64,000 bases of DNA. It comes from Pithys albifrons albifrons. Lineage: Eukaryota > Chordata > Aves > Passeriformes > Thamnophilidae. The notes beneath the pieces were generated by a model. That model made no database searches. It was not told where the DNA came from and saw only the letters and a list, made by a program, of their open reading frames with translations. The stretch covers positions 69,490,299 to 69,554,298 of the forward strand of contig NC_092461.1 in the NCBI RefSeq assembly GCF_047495875.1. Reading direction: 5' to 3'. This document shows positions 1 to 13,600 of this stretch, in pieces. The stretch's first letter is position 1. Each line of letters starts with the position of its first letter. A program made the position numbers and the translations under genes.

Positions 1-3000
1 CGTTTCACCTTAAAGGAGAGGGAAGGAGGAAGAAGCTTCTCATACTATGAAATACTGAATTTACTGGCTTCTGAAATTTGTCTTTAGTCAATTGGGAAGT
101 AGGGTAGGGGCTTAGGAATGTTTCCTGGTTGCTCTGAAGAATTGTAGCTTGGTTCTTGGATTGAGTGGAAAGGACTTGCTTTGCTGACCAGCAGCTGAGT
201 TTGAGAGCTGTTAACACAGTGAGTGTTGGAGATACTGTAATTAAGTAACCGCCTCTGTGCCTGATGCACATCTCAACACAGTATAAATAGAGCTCCAGAT
301 GGCACCTTACAGATGTCAGGGATTGACAGCCTTTCTTTAAGACTACAGTGTGGCTTGAACATGAGGTTTATAGGCTTTGATGTAAGGTGATAATGGGAGA
401 TAGGATCTCCGCCTGCAGTAACATACATATACCATGGTGATTAGATGTGGTCTTTTGGTTAAATTTTTTTTGGAGGAGTGGGGGCTGAAACTGTTCTCTG
501 CAATTGGGTCATGAGTAGCTCTACTATTTGTTCATCACACAGCTTAGCAGGGGTTTTTTTTGAGTTTTCCTTTTAAGTTTTTTAATTTCCTTTTAAAGCA
601 TATTTCCTGTCAACAGTTAGTTATCCAGAAAAAGGTGTCCATTTGCATTGTGTTTTAGAAACAACCATTTCTGTTGCATAAAGCATTAATAAAAAATGTG
701 TGCCCTCAAAATAAAGGCATTCTTTTTATTCTTCTGGTGGTGGTAGTAGTAATCTGCAAAGTTAAGATGTTTCTGGTTGGATACATTGTTGCAGTATTAA
801 AGAAAGGTTCTTGGAGTGTGCTTTAGGAGATGATCTTACAATTAACACAAAGAAAGGTGTTAGTTTCATTAAATTCAGCTTCACTTTCTGTTTTCATTTT
901 CCTTTGATACTAGGATTTATGTGCTATAAAATACTCTGCTTGTGTGGTCTGCAAGTTGGAGCAAGAGAGCATTTTTTGAATAAAAACCCCAAAGGACGTG
1001 GAGGTAGAGGACAGGCTTTTAGAGGAAAACAAAATGGATTGTAAGGAGCATTCTGCACTGGTCTTCTACCTTTGTCTATTATGGAGTTGCCTAAGTCGAA
1101 GTGAAACAGGAAATCCTGCTTTAAAAGGAGAGGAGAAAGAGGTGAAATGACAGGAGATGCAGCATCTCAAAGGCAAACATTTAGATTTTTTATATGGAAA
1201 TGAAGCACAGTTTAATAACATGTTAATGTGTTCCAAAGTTGACCCTCTCTCTCTAGAGGTAGTAAAGGTATATTCCCCTTGAGGTGAGATGTTATTCAAG
1301 AAGATATTTAGTGAATGAGGAATAGCACTGGAGTCTTTTTAAGCGTGTAATGACTTGTCAGCCTTTGCCTCAGATGAACTGCCCTTTTGACAGGCAGAAA
1401 TTCTGCAGTGATGTCCTGTGAGACTCCTGACCCTTGTAATTGGGGTAACTCATTATGACTCATTTAGGAGACACTCTGTTAACGTGTAGTGTCACCTCAG
1501 CTGGTCTGCAGTAAGAAGAGAAACTTCTTTATTAGCAGCATACAGGTGATGATTATACAGAGCTATGTGAATGTCGAATAGCAATGTCGAATTACAGGCA
1601 CTGAGTAAACACTGAGAGTCTTATGTTGATCAGGTAGTTCTGTCTGCTTTCAGATTTGAGACCCTTCCTACATAAGGGGGAAAGAGTTTGGACCTCTTGG
1701 TTCTATCTGACCTGGGAGATGAAGCATTAAGTATGACACTTGATGTCCAGATGTGTAGCAGTTCTTCCCTGGGAACAAAGAGCAAGGTACCTTAAACTCC
1801 TGATGTGTTGCTGTTGTAGATGGATTTTTAAACGACTGACTTTAAGGAAAGCCTTGACTTTGGCATTGTTCAATTTAACCTCTGTGGAGTTAAAGAAAAA
1901 ATTATCAGTAATCTGTTTGTTTAAGTTTGGTTTGCAATCCATTTTACAAAGGAAGTATGGGAAATGAGATGTCAAAAGTCTGTGTATTAACTTGAGTAAG
2001 ATAACATAGAGGCACGGTGACTAAACTGAAGTAGATTAATGTCCCTTTTGACCCAAACAGCATAAATGTGGATTTCTATCTTTGTCCTACTCTGAATGCC
2101 ATGTCTCAGTGTTTGAGTTTGTGGTGCTGGAAAGAATTGTACCATGACACAAAGAAACAGTCAATATTAAGTAATGGAGTAGGGGTTCTACCCTTAAGAA
2201 CAGATATGGATGGGTAATGTAGCCATAGGGTTACTTGTGGAGTTTTGTGAAACCTGTGATGCCTGTACTGTAATGGCAAAAGTGAGGGGTCTGTAAACAG
2301 GCCTTCATTTCCTTTTACAGATGTAACAGTGAGCATATTCTGAACTATGAAAGATACATATCAATACTTGTAAGCAATATGTGCTGAAAGTGTTGATCAA
2401 CATAGACTTCAAGAGTAGTCAGTTGTTAAAGAGTTTATATTGTGTAGGAAAAGATTGCAGTAATGGCATTGCAATGTGAATACAATGCAGAGCAATGAAA
2501 TAAATGTCACAACCAGCATAATGTATTCAGTGCTGGTTTTGGTGTTTCGTTAGCTAATGTAACAAATATGCATATTCTCAATTAATTATGGAAATTTTTC
2601 CTAGTTTGTGCTATTCTTTCTTACATCTCATTATTTTTCTTGTATTTATATCTACTATATCCTGTCTGCTCTGACACCTGTTACAGAAATTTCAAATGTT
2701 CAGCTGTTTTTTAATGATGTTACTGATAATTCATGGCAGTTCATGGTACAAACTTCCATCCCATAATTTGAAGGATCTAGTTTATATGGTAGCGTGGATC
2801 TCATGCTGCAAGTCACACAGTTTAAATGAATAATCTGGGCAGATTATTTGTGTGATTTATTTTTTTTCTGATTACATATTTAGCAGCTCTGTCTTCAGTA
2901 GCTGTCAAATTCTGTAATTGTTCAACCTCTGTTAAAATGGATTAAAATAATTTCAGCTCTGTAAGACCAAAAAACTTGAAACTTTTTACACTGTGTAACA

Positions 3001-5086
3001 GTTTAGTGGTAAAAGGACAAATTTTTAAAAACCCCTGGTAATTCTGCTAATGTCCTGTTGTGGTAACCCAAAAAGAAGCAGCAGAAAATGTTTATGGATA
3101 TATTCTGTTGAAGCTTGATGGTGTGACTTTCACTCCAAGCTTATTTTAAGAATTTATGTCACTCATGAATAATATTCTGGAGTATTAGGAACAAACTTGA
3201 AGGCTAATTTGGCCTTGCTTGCTTGTTTGCAGTAACCTGACCTTTGAAGGAAAAGAAACTTAGGCAGCTGTACTGGGTGTTCATGCATTTCCCACCCCCC
3301 CGTAACTAATCTTGGACTCTGTTCAGTCAGACAGATGTTGTCCAGAGATGCAAGACTAGGGAGAGCTCTCAAAATTGATTTTCTTTCGGTACTGTGAAAA
3401 CAGGCAGCTGGAGAGAGGCACTTGACATAGTCCCTGCTGAGGGGAGGGAGAGCTGCAGCCTGTCTGTGTTGGACATCAGTGAACCTCCAGGAGAGGCTGC
3501 TGTTAGAGGCATGTATTGTCTAAAACCCTTCTATACACAATTCCTCACTTCCTGAAAGTGTTCACTGAAGTTTTTGACAACCTTGGGAGTGAATTGTATG
3601 GGGATTTTTGGGGGGTGTGGTTTGAGGTTTTTTTAACAGCTAATCAATTTGTCCTTCCAGCGTTAATATAATTCTTTTCCTCCGGAATTGTTTGTTGAAA
3701 TATTGAGTGGAAGAAACAGCACTTGTTTTTTTGTCTCCTTAATGGTTTCAAAGAAATCACAAGACTAGAGATTACAGTGTTGTGATCCTAGTTTGTGGCA
3801 TGTTTCAGCAGTTTCATGCTAATGTGCATTACTTTGATCTAAAGCAAGTATTCATAAATTCATTTTGCTCAATTACAACTACTGACTGCTGATAGTTTAA
3901 CTGGAGCAAGACACTTCAATTACTGTTTTTCTAATGGTAATAGTTAAACACATTGCTTATTTCCCTTTTATTGTACCTTCTGACAAAATGATGTGTGTTT
4001 TGCATAGGAGTAAAGAAGGAATGAGTGGGAGGGAGGAAGATAAATTCTCTGTTCCATGCCTGTAAAATATTTTTTCCTTTGTCATAAATTTTTCAAATTT
4101 GGGATGAAGTGTTTTTGATATAATGTTAGTACCATGACTTGTATAAAATGCTTTACACCTTCTAATGGTCTTTAGACTTCAGCAAGCCTATTTTTAGTAG
4201 TGGATTATCACCCTTTATAGTGCCTGATCTTCTCTGAAAGCTTGCTAGGGCATTAAAGTGATAGAAATAATGTTTGTTTGCAGTTTGGAATTTGATTGTG
4301 TACTTTTTTACTACCCTGAGCCCACCTCCTAATCAACATATTCCTTGCCAAGGGCTGTGCCTCCTTTGGCACTGCCACTTAACTGAAAACAGTTAAAAAG
4401 AGCTAGGGTGGCCTAAAAAAGATAACTTTTGCTGATCTGGCTCATTTTGATTGTTGTAGTTTCCATTGTAGTTTAAAAAGCAGTTCTGGAAGAGGAAGCC
4501 CCTGGCAAAGATGCCAGTGACAAGCAGCTGGGAATTTATTAGCAGGGGAAAAACAGTCTTAACACATTTTGAAAGTAGATCAGTGGCTTAGCATAGCAGG
4601 TTACCTTGTTTCAGGTAAGGAAGGCGATACTGATTCCTGAAGGAGTCTGTTGGAGGCAGCTGCAGGATAAGACAGTTCATTCAACAGCAGGTGCACCTGT
4701 ACCTTTTGATGCTGGATTTTCTTAGATAAATTGAACGTGTTACGACTTTCTCTGTTGCTGTCAGCATCATCTTATCAAGATTCTGCACCAGTTCTGAACA
4801 GTAATCTCAGTTAATGGCAATGCAAGCCGTTCATTTTAGTGAACTAAATTTCTCTCCTCAAAAGTATCATGAACATTTTCTTTAAACAGAACTCATGAGC
4901 AAAAGTATTTAGGCGTGTAGCAGTTCTGGGCAGACTTGTAACTGGATAGCTTTCTTAATTAAACATACTACCACATAGTTATTTTTTTTGGTATTAACAT
5001 ACACAGATTTCTGGGTTAAATGCAATTATGACCATAAAGTCAAGACATTTTAATAACATCTGTAATTGCATTCCGTGTCTTTTCAG
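1..5086. other. Noncoding sequence upstream of the probable UTR exon
   Basis: AT-rich sequence with T-runs and no splice-bounded conserved ORF, no CpG island and no recognised repeat. RB1CC1 promoters in other vertebrates are CpG-type, so the first exon is probably further upstream and this is the tail of intron 1 (inference). Confidence 0.6.
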
Positions 5087-5205
5087 GTCTTCTCTGGCTT
5101 TGAAGAGCCATGCCACTCTGTTGCCAAAAATCGAGCAAAGTGAATGTGTGTGGTTACTCTCCTCTTGAATTTGAAGAAGGTGGTAACTTTGTATAGTGCC
5201 TGAAG
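5087..5205 (+). other. RB1CC1: Probable RB1CC1 5' UTR exon
   Basis: A pyrimidine-rich acceptor (TGTCTTTTCAG, ending 5086) and a good donor (AAG|GTAAT, from 5206) bracket 119 bp. This stretch is less T-rich than its surroundings and contains a CpG (TCGAGC). It sits upstream of the ATG exon, where mammalian RB1CC1 also has untranslated exons. No coding similarity is seen. The assignment is inference from splice signals and position; RNA evidence is not available here. Confidence 0.55.
5110..5196 (+). promoter_or_regulatory. Upstream ORF 1 in the probable 5' UTR exon (28 codons)
   Basis: An ATG with G at -3 (GCCATGC) opens a 28-codon reading frame that ends at TAG 5194-5196, wholly inside the probable UTR exon. 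The peptide starts MPLCCQKSS and ends EEGGNFV and resembles nothing I know. If the exon is in the mRNA, this uORF would be expected to reduce or condition translation of RB1CC1. It could be chance. Confidence 0.4.
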
Positions 5206-7542
5206 GTAATTCTTTCTTTGCTTGAAGTTAAGAAGTTTGAGACTGCTGCTGTGTGGCAGATGCTGTCATAAACATTTTTGATCTTGATAATGTTTCTTCT
5301 TTCTGTGTTTTAGTTACGTTTGCCATTACGGTATGGAGGGTTAAATGATTAAAATTTCACTTTTTATGTGCAATGAACACATTCATATTCCACTTCAGCT
5401 TGTAACGTTTATATGAAAGCTGGGTAATTTACTAGTATTTTACTGTGCTTAGATGGAAAAGGGCTTTTTATTTTGCTGTGTGTTTTATGGTGCTTGCTTG
5501 AAATGTTGTATTATTTAATTCTTGTTTCTAATTTTACCTGGATCACAGTCAGAAATGCACCTTTTGTGAAAAGAAGCTTATGTGCATGAGACTGATCAAT
5601 TTGGAAACATAGTGAAAAGAATTTAGTGATCAGTAATTGTTAGCTTGTTCTTGGTGTTCAGCAGTTTTTACCCATCTAATAACTTGGTTTATAGAGTATG
5701 TTCTTCTCTTTCCAATATGAAATGGAACTGGTGACTCTGAGTACAGTAGAGTTCAAGTGTAAGAACAACAAAACAATTCAGATCAAATTATTTAACTGGA
5801 GGTTTTATTTGATTTGTTCTGTTTCTGAAGCCTTGTTGTGAAAATGCAGGCTTTAAGGAGTTTATGTGCAGTAATTAATGCTTGAAAAGTGTTTGGAAAG
5901 CCACTCTCTTGTAAGAAGGCTTTTTTGGCTTTCTGAAATAATTATTCTGGCAAAACCTCTACCCCCTCCTCATTTTAATGGCATGTTTATTATTTTTCTA
6001 TATGGTCTGTAAATTTTTCTGTGTGTAGGCAAAGACATAAATGCAAATTCAGGCTAATTTTGAGAGTAATACAATAAGTTGTGTAGACCTTGTATGTGTA
6101 TTCAGGGAAAGAGAGATAACTCTTACTAGCTGTGTAGTAATTTGATCCAAGAAGTTTTTGTAATGCTATAAGAATATTACTGGCTGAGACTTTTACACGT
6201 CAACTTTTTGTAACTCCTTCCACATAAAAATTCAGGTTGTTAGTGACTGTAGTGTTATTCTGCAGCAACTTTGTTAGCGTGACAGAAATTACTTAAACTT
6301 CCTAGCTCCTATGGAGGAGAAGAGAAAAAGGCTTAGGAGTAAGGAGTATTTCAGTGATAAAATTTCGAATCTCAGTGTTTTATGAAGCAGGTCAAGCTTT
6401 TTCATCTGTCACTTACACTGGAAAAATGTGTGTATATTTGCTCATCCAGCTGTTTGTAGGGCACAGGACTGAAAATAACTCCTGTGTGCTGGACTGCATA
6501 TGCTGTCTTGAATACTCCATGTTTGCTATTAGTGACAAAGAATGCTGCTACAATTTAGTTAATACTGATAACAGAGAAAAATATATTTTAAAACTGTGGA
6601 GAAGTACAAAAAGAATCTGCCTTTTTTTTTTTTTTGCCAATGCTTTAATATGTCTGAATGAAAGAACTATGGATAGGAATATTAGCGAGCAGGTAGACTT
6701 TGCAGTTGTAAATTGAGGCGCATAGCATAGATTATGTTGCTGTTTGTAAAATCTAGAAAAGATATCTGGAAATAACTGTATCTGAAGCTTTAGCAATATC
6801 TTTTGTAATTGAGGCAAGCCTGGTAATGATCTGGTAAAGAGTATTTTGCGGAGGAAACGGACACCACACGACAATCAGTATGATTTAGGTAGAATGCCCA
6901 AGCTGTTCATTGGTACACTAGAAACGGTTTATGTAGGGTCAAAGCTACATGCTAATTGACTAAAGTAATCTCACACCATTAGGCTACCATTCTAATTGGT
7001 TATAGTCCATATCTCACAAGTCCAGTGTTTTGATGAAAACATCCTAACTGTTCACAGGTGCATCTCTGGAGTTCTATGAGAAGCTTGAAGAGCTCTCATG
7101 AGAAACTTCTGGGGAGTTGCTGTGAACTCTCGGGGAGTGTTTCCTCCCTACCACTCAGCAGCACCTCTGTCAATCTCGCAGAGTCCATGTAGGTCTGAAT
7201 TGCTCACATTTCATTTCTTTGTATCAGCAATCTGGGATGGTGGTTTCTGCAACTGGAAGTTGTTTTTTGTTTGTTTGTTTGGGTTTTATTGTTTGGTTTT
7301 TTATATTTTAATTCTTAATCACTATATATTCTCATGTGTTCTTCTAACCACCTGCATATGCAGAGACTTACTTTCTTCATGTTTTTGGTCAGAGGAGCAT
7401 CTTTGTCTTTAGTAATGGATAAAGAGCTGTGGAATATGAGTGCTGAAGTATTCGCCCATTATATATCGAAAGTAGTTTTTCTAAAGCACATGCATGTCTC
7501 TTTCATAACTCGTGAAACTAACATGTGACATTTTTGTTTCAG
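5206..7542 (+). other. Intron between probable UTR exon and start-codon exon
   Basis: AT-rich intron. It holds a T-run at about 6621-6634 and a (GTTT)-rich patch near 7260-7300. Open frames here overlap on both strands and show no domain. Nothing else seen. Confidence 0.6.
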
Positions 7543-7599
7543 TTTCTAAATGATTTTATCAGTGGAAGTTATAAACTTCAGAGAACCTAAGAAATCATC
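7543..7599 (+). other. RB1CC1: 5' UTR part of the RB1CC1 start-codon exon
   Basis: The acceptor TTTTTGTTTCAG (ending 7542) precedes 57 nt of leader and then the ATG at 7600. In the main frame, TAA at 7588-7590 closes the reading frame three codons before the ATG. A second possible acceptor, TTTATCAG, ends at 7562 and would shorten the leader to 37 nt. The context at the main start is ATCATGA, with A at -3. Confidence 0.7.
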
Positions 7600-7603
7600 A
7601 TGA
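7550..7603 (+). promoter_or_regulatory. Upstream ORF 2, stop codon overlaps the RB1CC1 start (ATGA)
   Basis: ATG at 7550 (weak context, T at -3) opens a 17-codon frame. It ends at TGA 7601-7603, sharing ATGA with the main start at 7600. It exists only if the upstream acceptor at 7542 is used; the acceptor at 7562 removes its ATG. The arrangement would suit leaky scanning or reinitiation. No function is shown by the sequence alone. Confidence 0.4.
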
Positions 7604-7670
7604 AGCTGTATGTGTTTTTGGTCAACACTGGAACTACCCTTACGTTCGATACTGAACTTGCTGTACAAAA
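7600..7670 (+). CDS. RB1CC1: RB1CC1 coding exon 1 (residues 1-24)
   Basis: Starts [20 protein letters not shown], the first strands of the N-terminal ubiquitin-like fold, near-identical to the mammalian N-terminus as I recall it. It ends in phase 2 (CAA AA|GTAAGAG). Residue 24 is completed by the next exon as AAT (Asn). Confidence 0.97.
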
Positions 7671-10600
7671 GTAAGAGAGTAAATTAATTGTATATTGCTT
7701 GGTTTTTTTTAAATAAAGATCATATATAGCTGTTATACACGAAATTCTTGACAGATGATAGTTGTTTTTTTAAGTATGTCAGTATCGTTTTCTTCCAGGT
7801 GTTCATGTATTTGAGTGGATTTTCCTTGTGTTTTTTCTTCAGTTGTTGTGATTAGCATTTTCAGTGCCTTACCAAGTGATTGTGTGTGTCTGAGATACCA
7901 TGACAGCAGAGAGAGTTTGATTCCATTCTGGGGCAGTGACAGAGGCTGACCTACTCTTAGCTGAGTCTGGTGTCATATTTGGTGCTTTTATTAAAAAAAA
8001 TGTCAGAATGATTTCTGCTCTTTTATGTCCTTTTATTAAATGATATTTTTATTTAGGATCCCTCTGTTGTAAGCATTTTACTTTTCACTAACTGGCATTA
8101 TAGAAGTTCTGGACATTGTACTTTCTCTCCTGTCATTATGCTTGTCCTGAAGAAAATGTGTGCTTTTAGTATTAGTTTTTAGATTGGATGCTAAATAATT
8201 GGCATGAAGGGTTTTATCTCATTTTTAGGATGGGTAAAACTGGGTTTTGTCCTGTGTTGTAAGACTCCAAAAAGTTCTACATCATTTTATATGTAAAACT
8301 TAAACCTCTGAATGCTCAACTACCTGAAGCATGATCAATGTTCTAGGATCACAGTTAAGTCCCAATAACTCTCCTGTTTGTATTTTCACTGCATATTAAA
8401 AGCATCTTTCACCTGTTTGCTTCTAGAGAGGTCTGTATTGTGTCCTTTTTCATTGTTCTCATGTGCAAGACACATTGTAGGTGGCAAGAGTCAAGCTCAC
8501 CTGCTGTCTCCATGCTCTGTCAGTGATGGATGAGTTACCAGTAATTGTGCTTGAAAGACTTCTGCTGTGGGTTTTGTACTCAAATCTTGCTCCTCAAATC
8601 CTATTTGTAATTTTCATGACTCAACAAGTGAATTTGGGTTTGGAAGCTTGTTTGTGGTGGTCAGGTCCTAAGACTGGGTTGAGTGGGCAAAATGACAAGT
8701 ACCCAAACCCAGAGTCAAAGCTTCTCTCCCCACCCCCACCAAAGGAAAAGAGAAAGAAGAAAAAACCTAAAACTTAACAGGTTTATGTATTTACACAGAA
8801 GAGGGAAAATTAAAAGGTAAAACTACAATGTAACACATATATACAAAGGTAAAAAGAAATAGTAACACTCCACTCCCCATCCACACAAATCACAAACTAC
8901 TTCAGACCCTCAAAGCACCCCAAAAGACACCTCCCAGGAGAGCTCAACCTCCCCAGGGGCAGACCCAAGCAGAGAGAAAACTAAGAATAAACATTTTACT
9001 TGCCTAAGATAACATGGTGGTAAGCCAATACTGGGCCTAGTCCTCCTGTCCCTCCCGAGACGGCACAGTGTGTCCTACCAGGACCATAGACATGAAGGAA
9101 CTGGGCAGGCACCTCCTACACCCACTTTTATACTTGAGATGATGTCAGAATATGGTAGGGAGTTCCACTGGCCAGTAGAGTCAGCTCTCAGCTGGCCTGA
9201 CCCAGCTCGAGTCAGCTGCTGATCTGAGGCCTACTCTGAAACTAAAGCCTAGATTAGGCCTAACTAAACCCATAACAGACTGTACTGATTGTTTTTGTAT
9301 GCTCTTTTCCAAAGCCTATTGATACTCAGTATTATGAGCATGCAATAGCGTTTCAGCCGTTCTGATCCTACTGGGTCACTTGCAGCCCTGTCCATACCCT
9401 TGTCTAGTGTCTGGTACATTTAGACATTGTGTTTCTAAATTGTGATGTCCAAGGTACAGCGTCTGAGCTGCCATTCCAGGCTCCTCATAATCCAGTATGG
9501 GCTGGCGTTTTGCTTCGTTCCTTGGGTAGTTCTTTGAGGAAGAAGCTTTCCAACAACTGAAGCACACAAAATCAAAGACTATTCTGTTGAAGTGTTTAAA
9601 TTCTTATTCTGTATATCTGTCTATATAGATTTGGACTTTCCAGGGAGACCAAACTTTCTTGGGTTCTTTGCCTGTCCCCTTGTCTTCCTGGACAGGCCAA
9701 GCTATCTTCCTAAAGGCTATGGAGATGATAGGTGAATCGTTGCTGTAACATAGCTAGTGAGTACAAGCTTGTGCTCATGAGAGGTTTGTAATGAATTTAT
9801 GATGTCATGTTGAATCATGGTTATTTTAGATAACTGGCCTTTATCATACTTATTTTTCAAGTACCATAAAGCCAGTAGCATTGTTAATGTTTCCTGACAG
9901 TTATACCAAAACCATTGATGGTTATTGATTATTCACTTCATACTCTGAAGCTTTTTAATACCGTTGGACAGGTACTGCCACAGTGTGTTACAGTTTTGGT
10001 CAGTAACTGTATCAGATTAGTAGATTTTTGTTTATTTTGCTGTTTGCTTGTGTTCTATAAAAAGTCCAGATCTGTCCAAAATAAGCAATAGTGTCATCAC
10101 CTAGAAAGATACGAGGCTGGGAAACTAAAAACAGGGATGGTCTATTGATATACTGTTTTTAAATTAAAAGTGTCTTTGGTGTTTAGAAGAATTTTTTGCA
10201 TATATATGGATTGTTAAATTTCCTGTTATTGTTAAGTGGTATTAATGCACTTCATGTACAGTAAATTAGTCAGAGTTTGTTAGGTGAAATTGTGCCTACA
10301 TTACATATAAAGAAGTGTCAATAGTCTTCTAAGATTTTAGCAAGTCAGCTCTTTGTTCCTAGCATCTATATTAAAAGAATGTCTTTTACAATTCTTATCC
10401 TAAATGCTTGATACTACTTAATCTAGAATTTCAACATGCTAACAGAACTTGGAAAAGGATTACTAGTGACTCAACAGTAATGCAGAGGCTCTCTGCTTTT
10501 AACCAAGAGCTTATTATCTGGATATCTAGGATGCAACACCTTACAGCACTTACAAAACTTAGAAATATGTCAGTGTGGAGAATAAAACCTAGCTGTTCTT

Positions 10601-13600
10601 TTAAAAATGCTCTGCTTTGACACAGACAAGTCACCTGTGCCCCCTACAATAGTATGTAAAATTAGAGACACCAGAACACTGACAGTGTCATGTTCTCTTC
10701 CCATTTTTTCCAGTGTGGCTGATCTGAAACATGCAATTCAAACAAAGTATAAGATTGCCATTCAGCACCAAGTGCTGGTTGTCAATGGAGGAGAGTGTAT
10801 GGCGCCAGACAGAAGAGTGTGTAGTTACAGTGCTGGAACAGTAAGTACATACTGCGTTCTTAGTCTAAACTGACATTTACAGGGGAAGAAAAAGATGCTT
10901 TACCAAAGAATTTTGAAATATTTTTCCACAGTGTGCTGTTTGCTGGATTTCTTTGATTTGAGAAACAGATGCTTATGTATTCAGCTTATACATGTAAATT
11001 TTTAACTTGTTCTTAAAATGCGTTGCTCACACAATGAAATAATTGCTGATAAGCAAGTGTTGCCTTTACTCAATGTTTGGTTTCATTTTCTTTTTGAGTA
11101 TAGGACACCAACCCAATTTTTTTATTCAACAAAGAAATGATCTTGTGTGAACGTCCACCAGCTATCCCCAAAACCACATTTTCAGCAGAGAATGAGATGG
11201 AATTGAAAGTAGAAGAATCTCTTATGATGCCTGCAGTGTTTCATACGGTAGCATCACGAACACAACTTGCTGTGGTAAGTAGATTCTTACTGTATTTGTA
11301 CACCAAAGGAAAACATGTCAGATGGGAAGCTTAGTGTAAAATATGAAATAGTTTGTTCAAAAGGCAGTAAGGACAGCATATTAGTGGTGAGGTATTCTTC
11401 AGAGTCTTTGTCTCGAACTTTCAAGGTAAGTATTGAAATGTGTTTGCCTTTTCAGCATGTTTAGAGCTTCTTTCAAAACCCTAATGTAAGACACCTCTAT
11501 GGTGTATGCTTATAGCATTTGCAGAAGTGATCTGGTTGCTTTGCAGCCACATCTTAATGCACTGCCTTGTTTTCAGTGTCCTCAGTCTGCCTCAACCTGA
11601 AAACAGAAAAGTAACTTTGGAAATGTTGTTAACTCAAGTAGAAAATTAGCAGTATAATTTTTAAAAGCACTTTACCAAGCTTCTGTTTCATCTTGTATGT
11701 GTAAACAATTGGTGAGGAACTAATAAAACTAAGCTGCTTTTTCCTAAATTTCAGGTTTCTTATTGAGTACTGGCTTCTACTTGCATATTGCACATGTTTA
11801 CTTGCAAACTGATCAGAACTCCAATATGATTATTTCGGTGTTACTTAAATAGAGAGAACTCATTCCCTGCAACATGGTCAGTAAGATGCTAAGTGTCCAT
11901 GCAGTAGGAACAGCTGTGTGTTCAAGAAACAGACACAATGCCTTCAGTAGCTGGATTGTGTTTCTTCATGTTAGGAAGTGTCCTTATTTTCTTTTGAAAT
12001 GTTACATTTAAATGCATTAAATGTTTTTCATATCTCTAAAGATTATTTAAGCTTCCAGCGGTGGGGATAGGGAGAATGGTTATATGTAACACTTTGGATG
12101 AATAAATAGTACTACGTGTTTTGTCATGGTAATAAGTTGCTTAGTTTCAGTGACAACTTTAATGCTGTCCAAGAGAGTATTTAGCACTTGAAGTGGCTGG
12201 GTTTTATTACTGTACAGCTGAATTCAGAGAAATTGTCAAGTCTTGCATATAGTACAGGGGGTTTTGTTTTCCCCCTTGGCATCCTGACCTATCAGGAAAG
12301 GCAGTGTTCACCTGAATAATTGGACCTTGACATATTGTCAGTTTTAAGGTAAGGATTGGGTCCAGTAGACTCTCTCTCTCTCTCCCCCACCTGTTGACAG
12401 TTACTGCTGACTTTGTTAATAGGACCTTGAGTTAACAGGTGTCTGTGACTCATATGACTGTCATACAGAGAAGAGTGAATTCGACGTGAATTCAGCTGAG
12501 GAGTGGGAGATTTTCAATTGTGCTCCTTGAAAAGTTTTTAGCAGGTGAAACTGAAAGTGCTTTAAGAGGAGGTTATAAAAGTAAGCAAGACTGATAGCTG
12601 CTAAATACTTAACACTGATTTGATATGGAAAAAAACTGCAGTAATTAATATGGTCTTCGTGTTTCTGTTTTGCTTTCAGGATAATGAAAGATGGCACTCA
12701 GCCTCGCATTTCTCATTGTTATTTTATCTTCTTTCTTCATTCCACTCCCTATTTTCTGGTCTTAAAGATTCTTAATTTTGCTTTCAGTTTGGTAAATTTA
12801 CTGTACAATGATGGAATGTATTCAATTCATCTGTAGTAAGCTTTTTTATTCCAGGGATTTTATTCCTGCTTAGATTTGAAAAGAATTGTTGGTGCTGCCT
12901 AATCTTCCCCCTCGCTTCTGAAGGTTACATTAATGTGCAGAGCACACAAGTTTATTGCAGTGTTTGTGCTTTTACATATGCTATTTAGATCTCTACTGGC
13001 TCATTCTAGTGGCAGGTCTATAGTACTATGATATTAAACTACAGACTGGAAAGTTTATATAGAGAGAGTGATCTTGAGTTGATTTGCAAGAAGAAAATAA
13101 ATATACTTGATGGCATCTATTAGTATTATTGCAGGATAGGGTGTGGGGGAGGAATTGAGTATTTAAAGGTCTTTAAACATGACTCTAAGTAGAATGGAGG
13201 TTTTATTTTTAGCCTGCAGGTTTACCTTCAGGAAGATTATTATTTGTTCTTCCCAGCTTGTAAAAGGGCTACAGTGATAGTAGACTACTTTTTTTTTCTT
13301 TTTGTGAAAAGTTTGGAAATTTATTTAAAGATTAAATAGGTAGTGATATTTGTAAATCTGATACACCTTTACACCCACAGTTAATTTTATCCAAGATGTT
13401 AAATCTTGTAAAGCCATAGGCTACGTGTTAGTCTGTGAAAATGAATGGGGTACTTTGTGGGGTGTCAGGGGAATGACAAAACTGTCATGTGTGGTGCAAG
13501 ATTAGTAAATAGTCTTGTGATTTTTAGATGTATCAAGGTATGAAAACTGTATAAAGAAGTATCACAATGTTGTATTGAAGTAATTTTTCATTATGCCTGC

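Noticed and set aside
280..300. TATAAATAG as a core promoter for RB1CC1
   Set aside because: Single motif in AT-rich DNA with no CpG island, no following exon with a donor, and RB1CC1 promoters are expected to be CpG-type.
6354..6716. 120-codon plus-strand ORF (and the overlapping 108-codon minus-strand ORF at 6548-6874)
   Set aside because: Both cross a homopolymer T-run that encodes poly-Phe or poly-Lys. They have no domain and lie in an intron.
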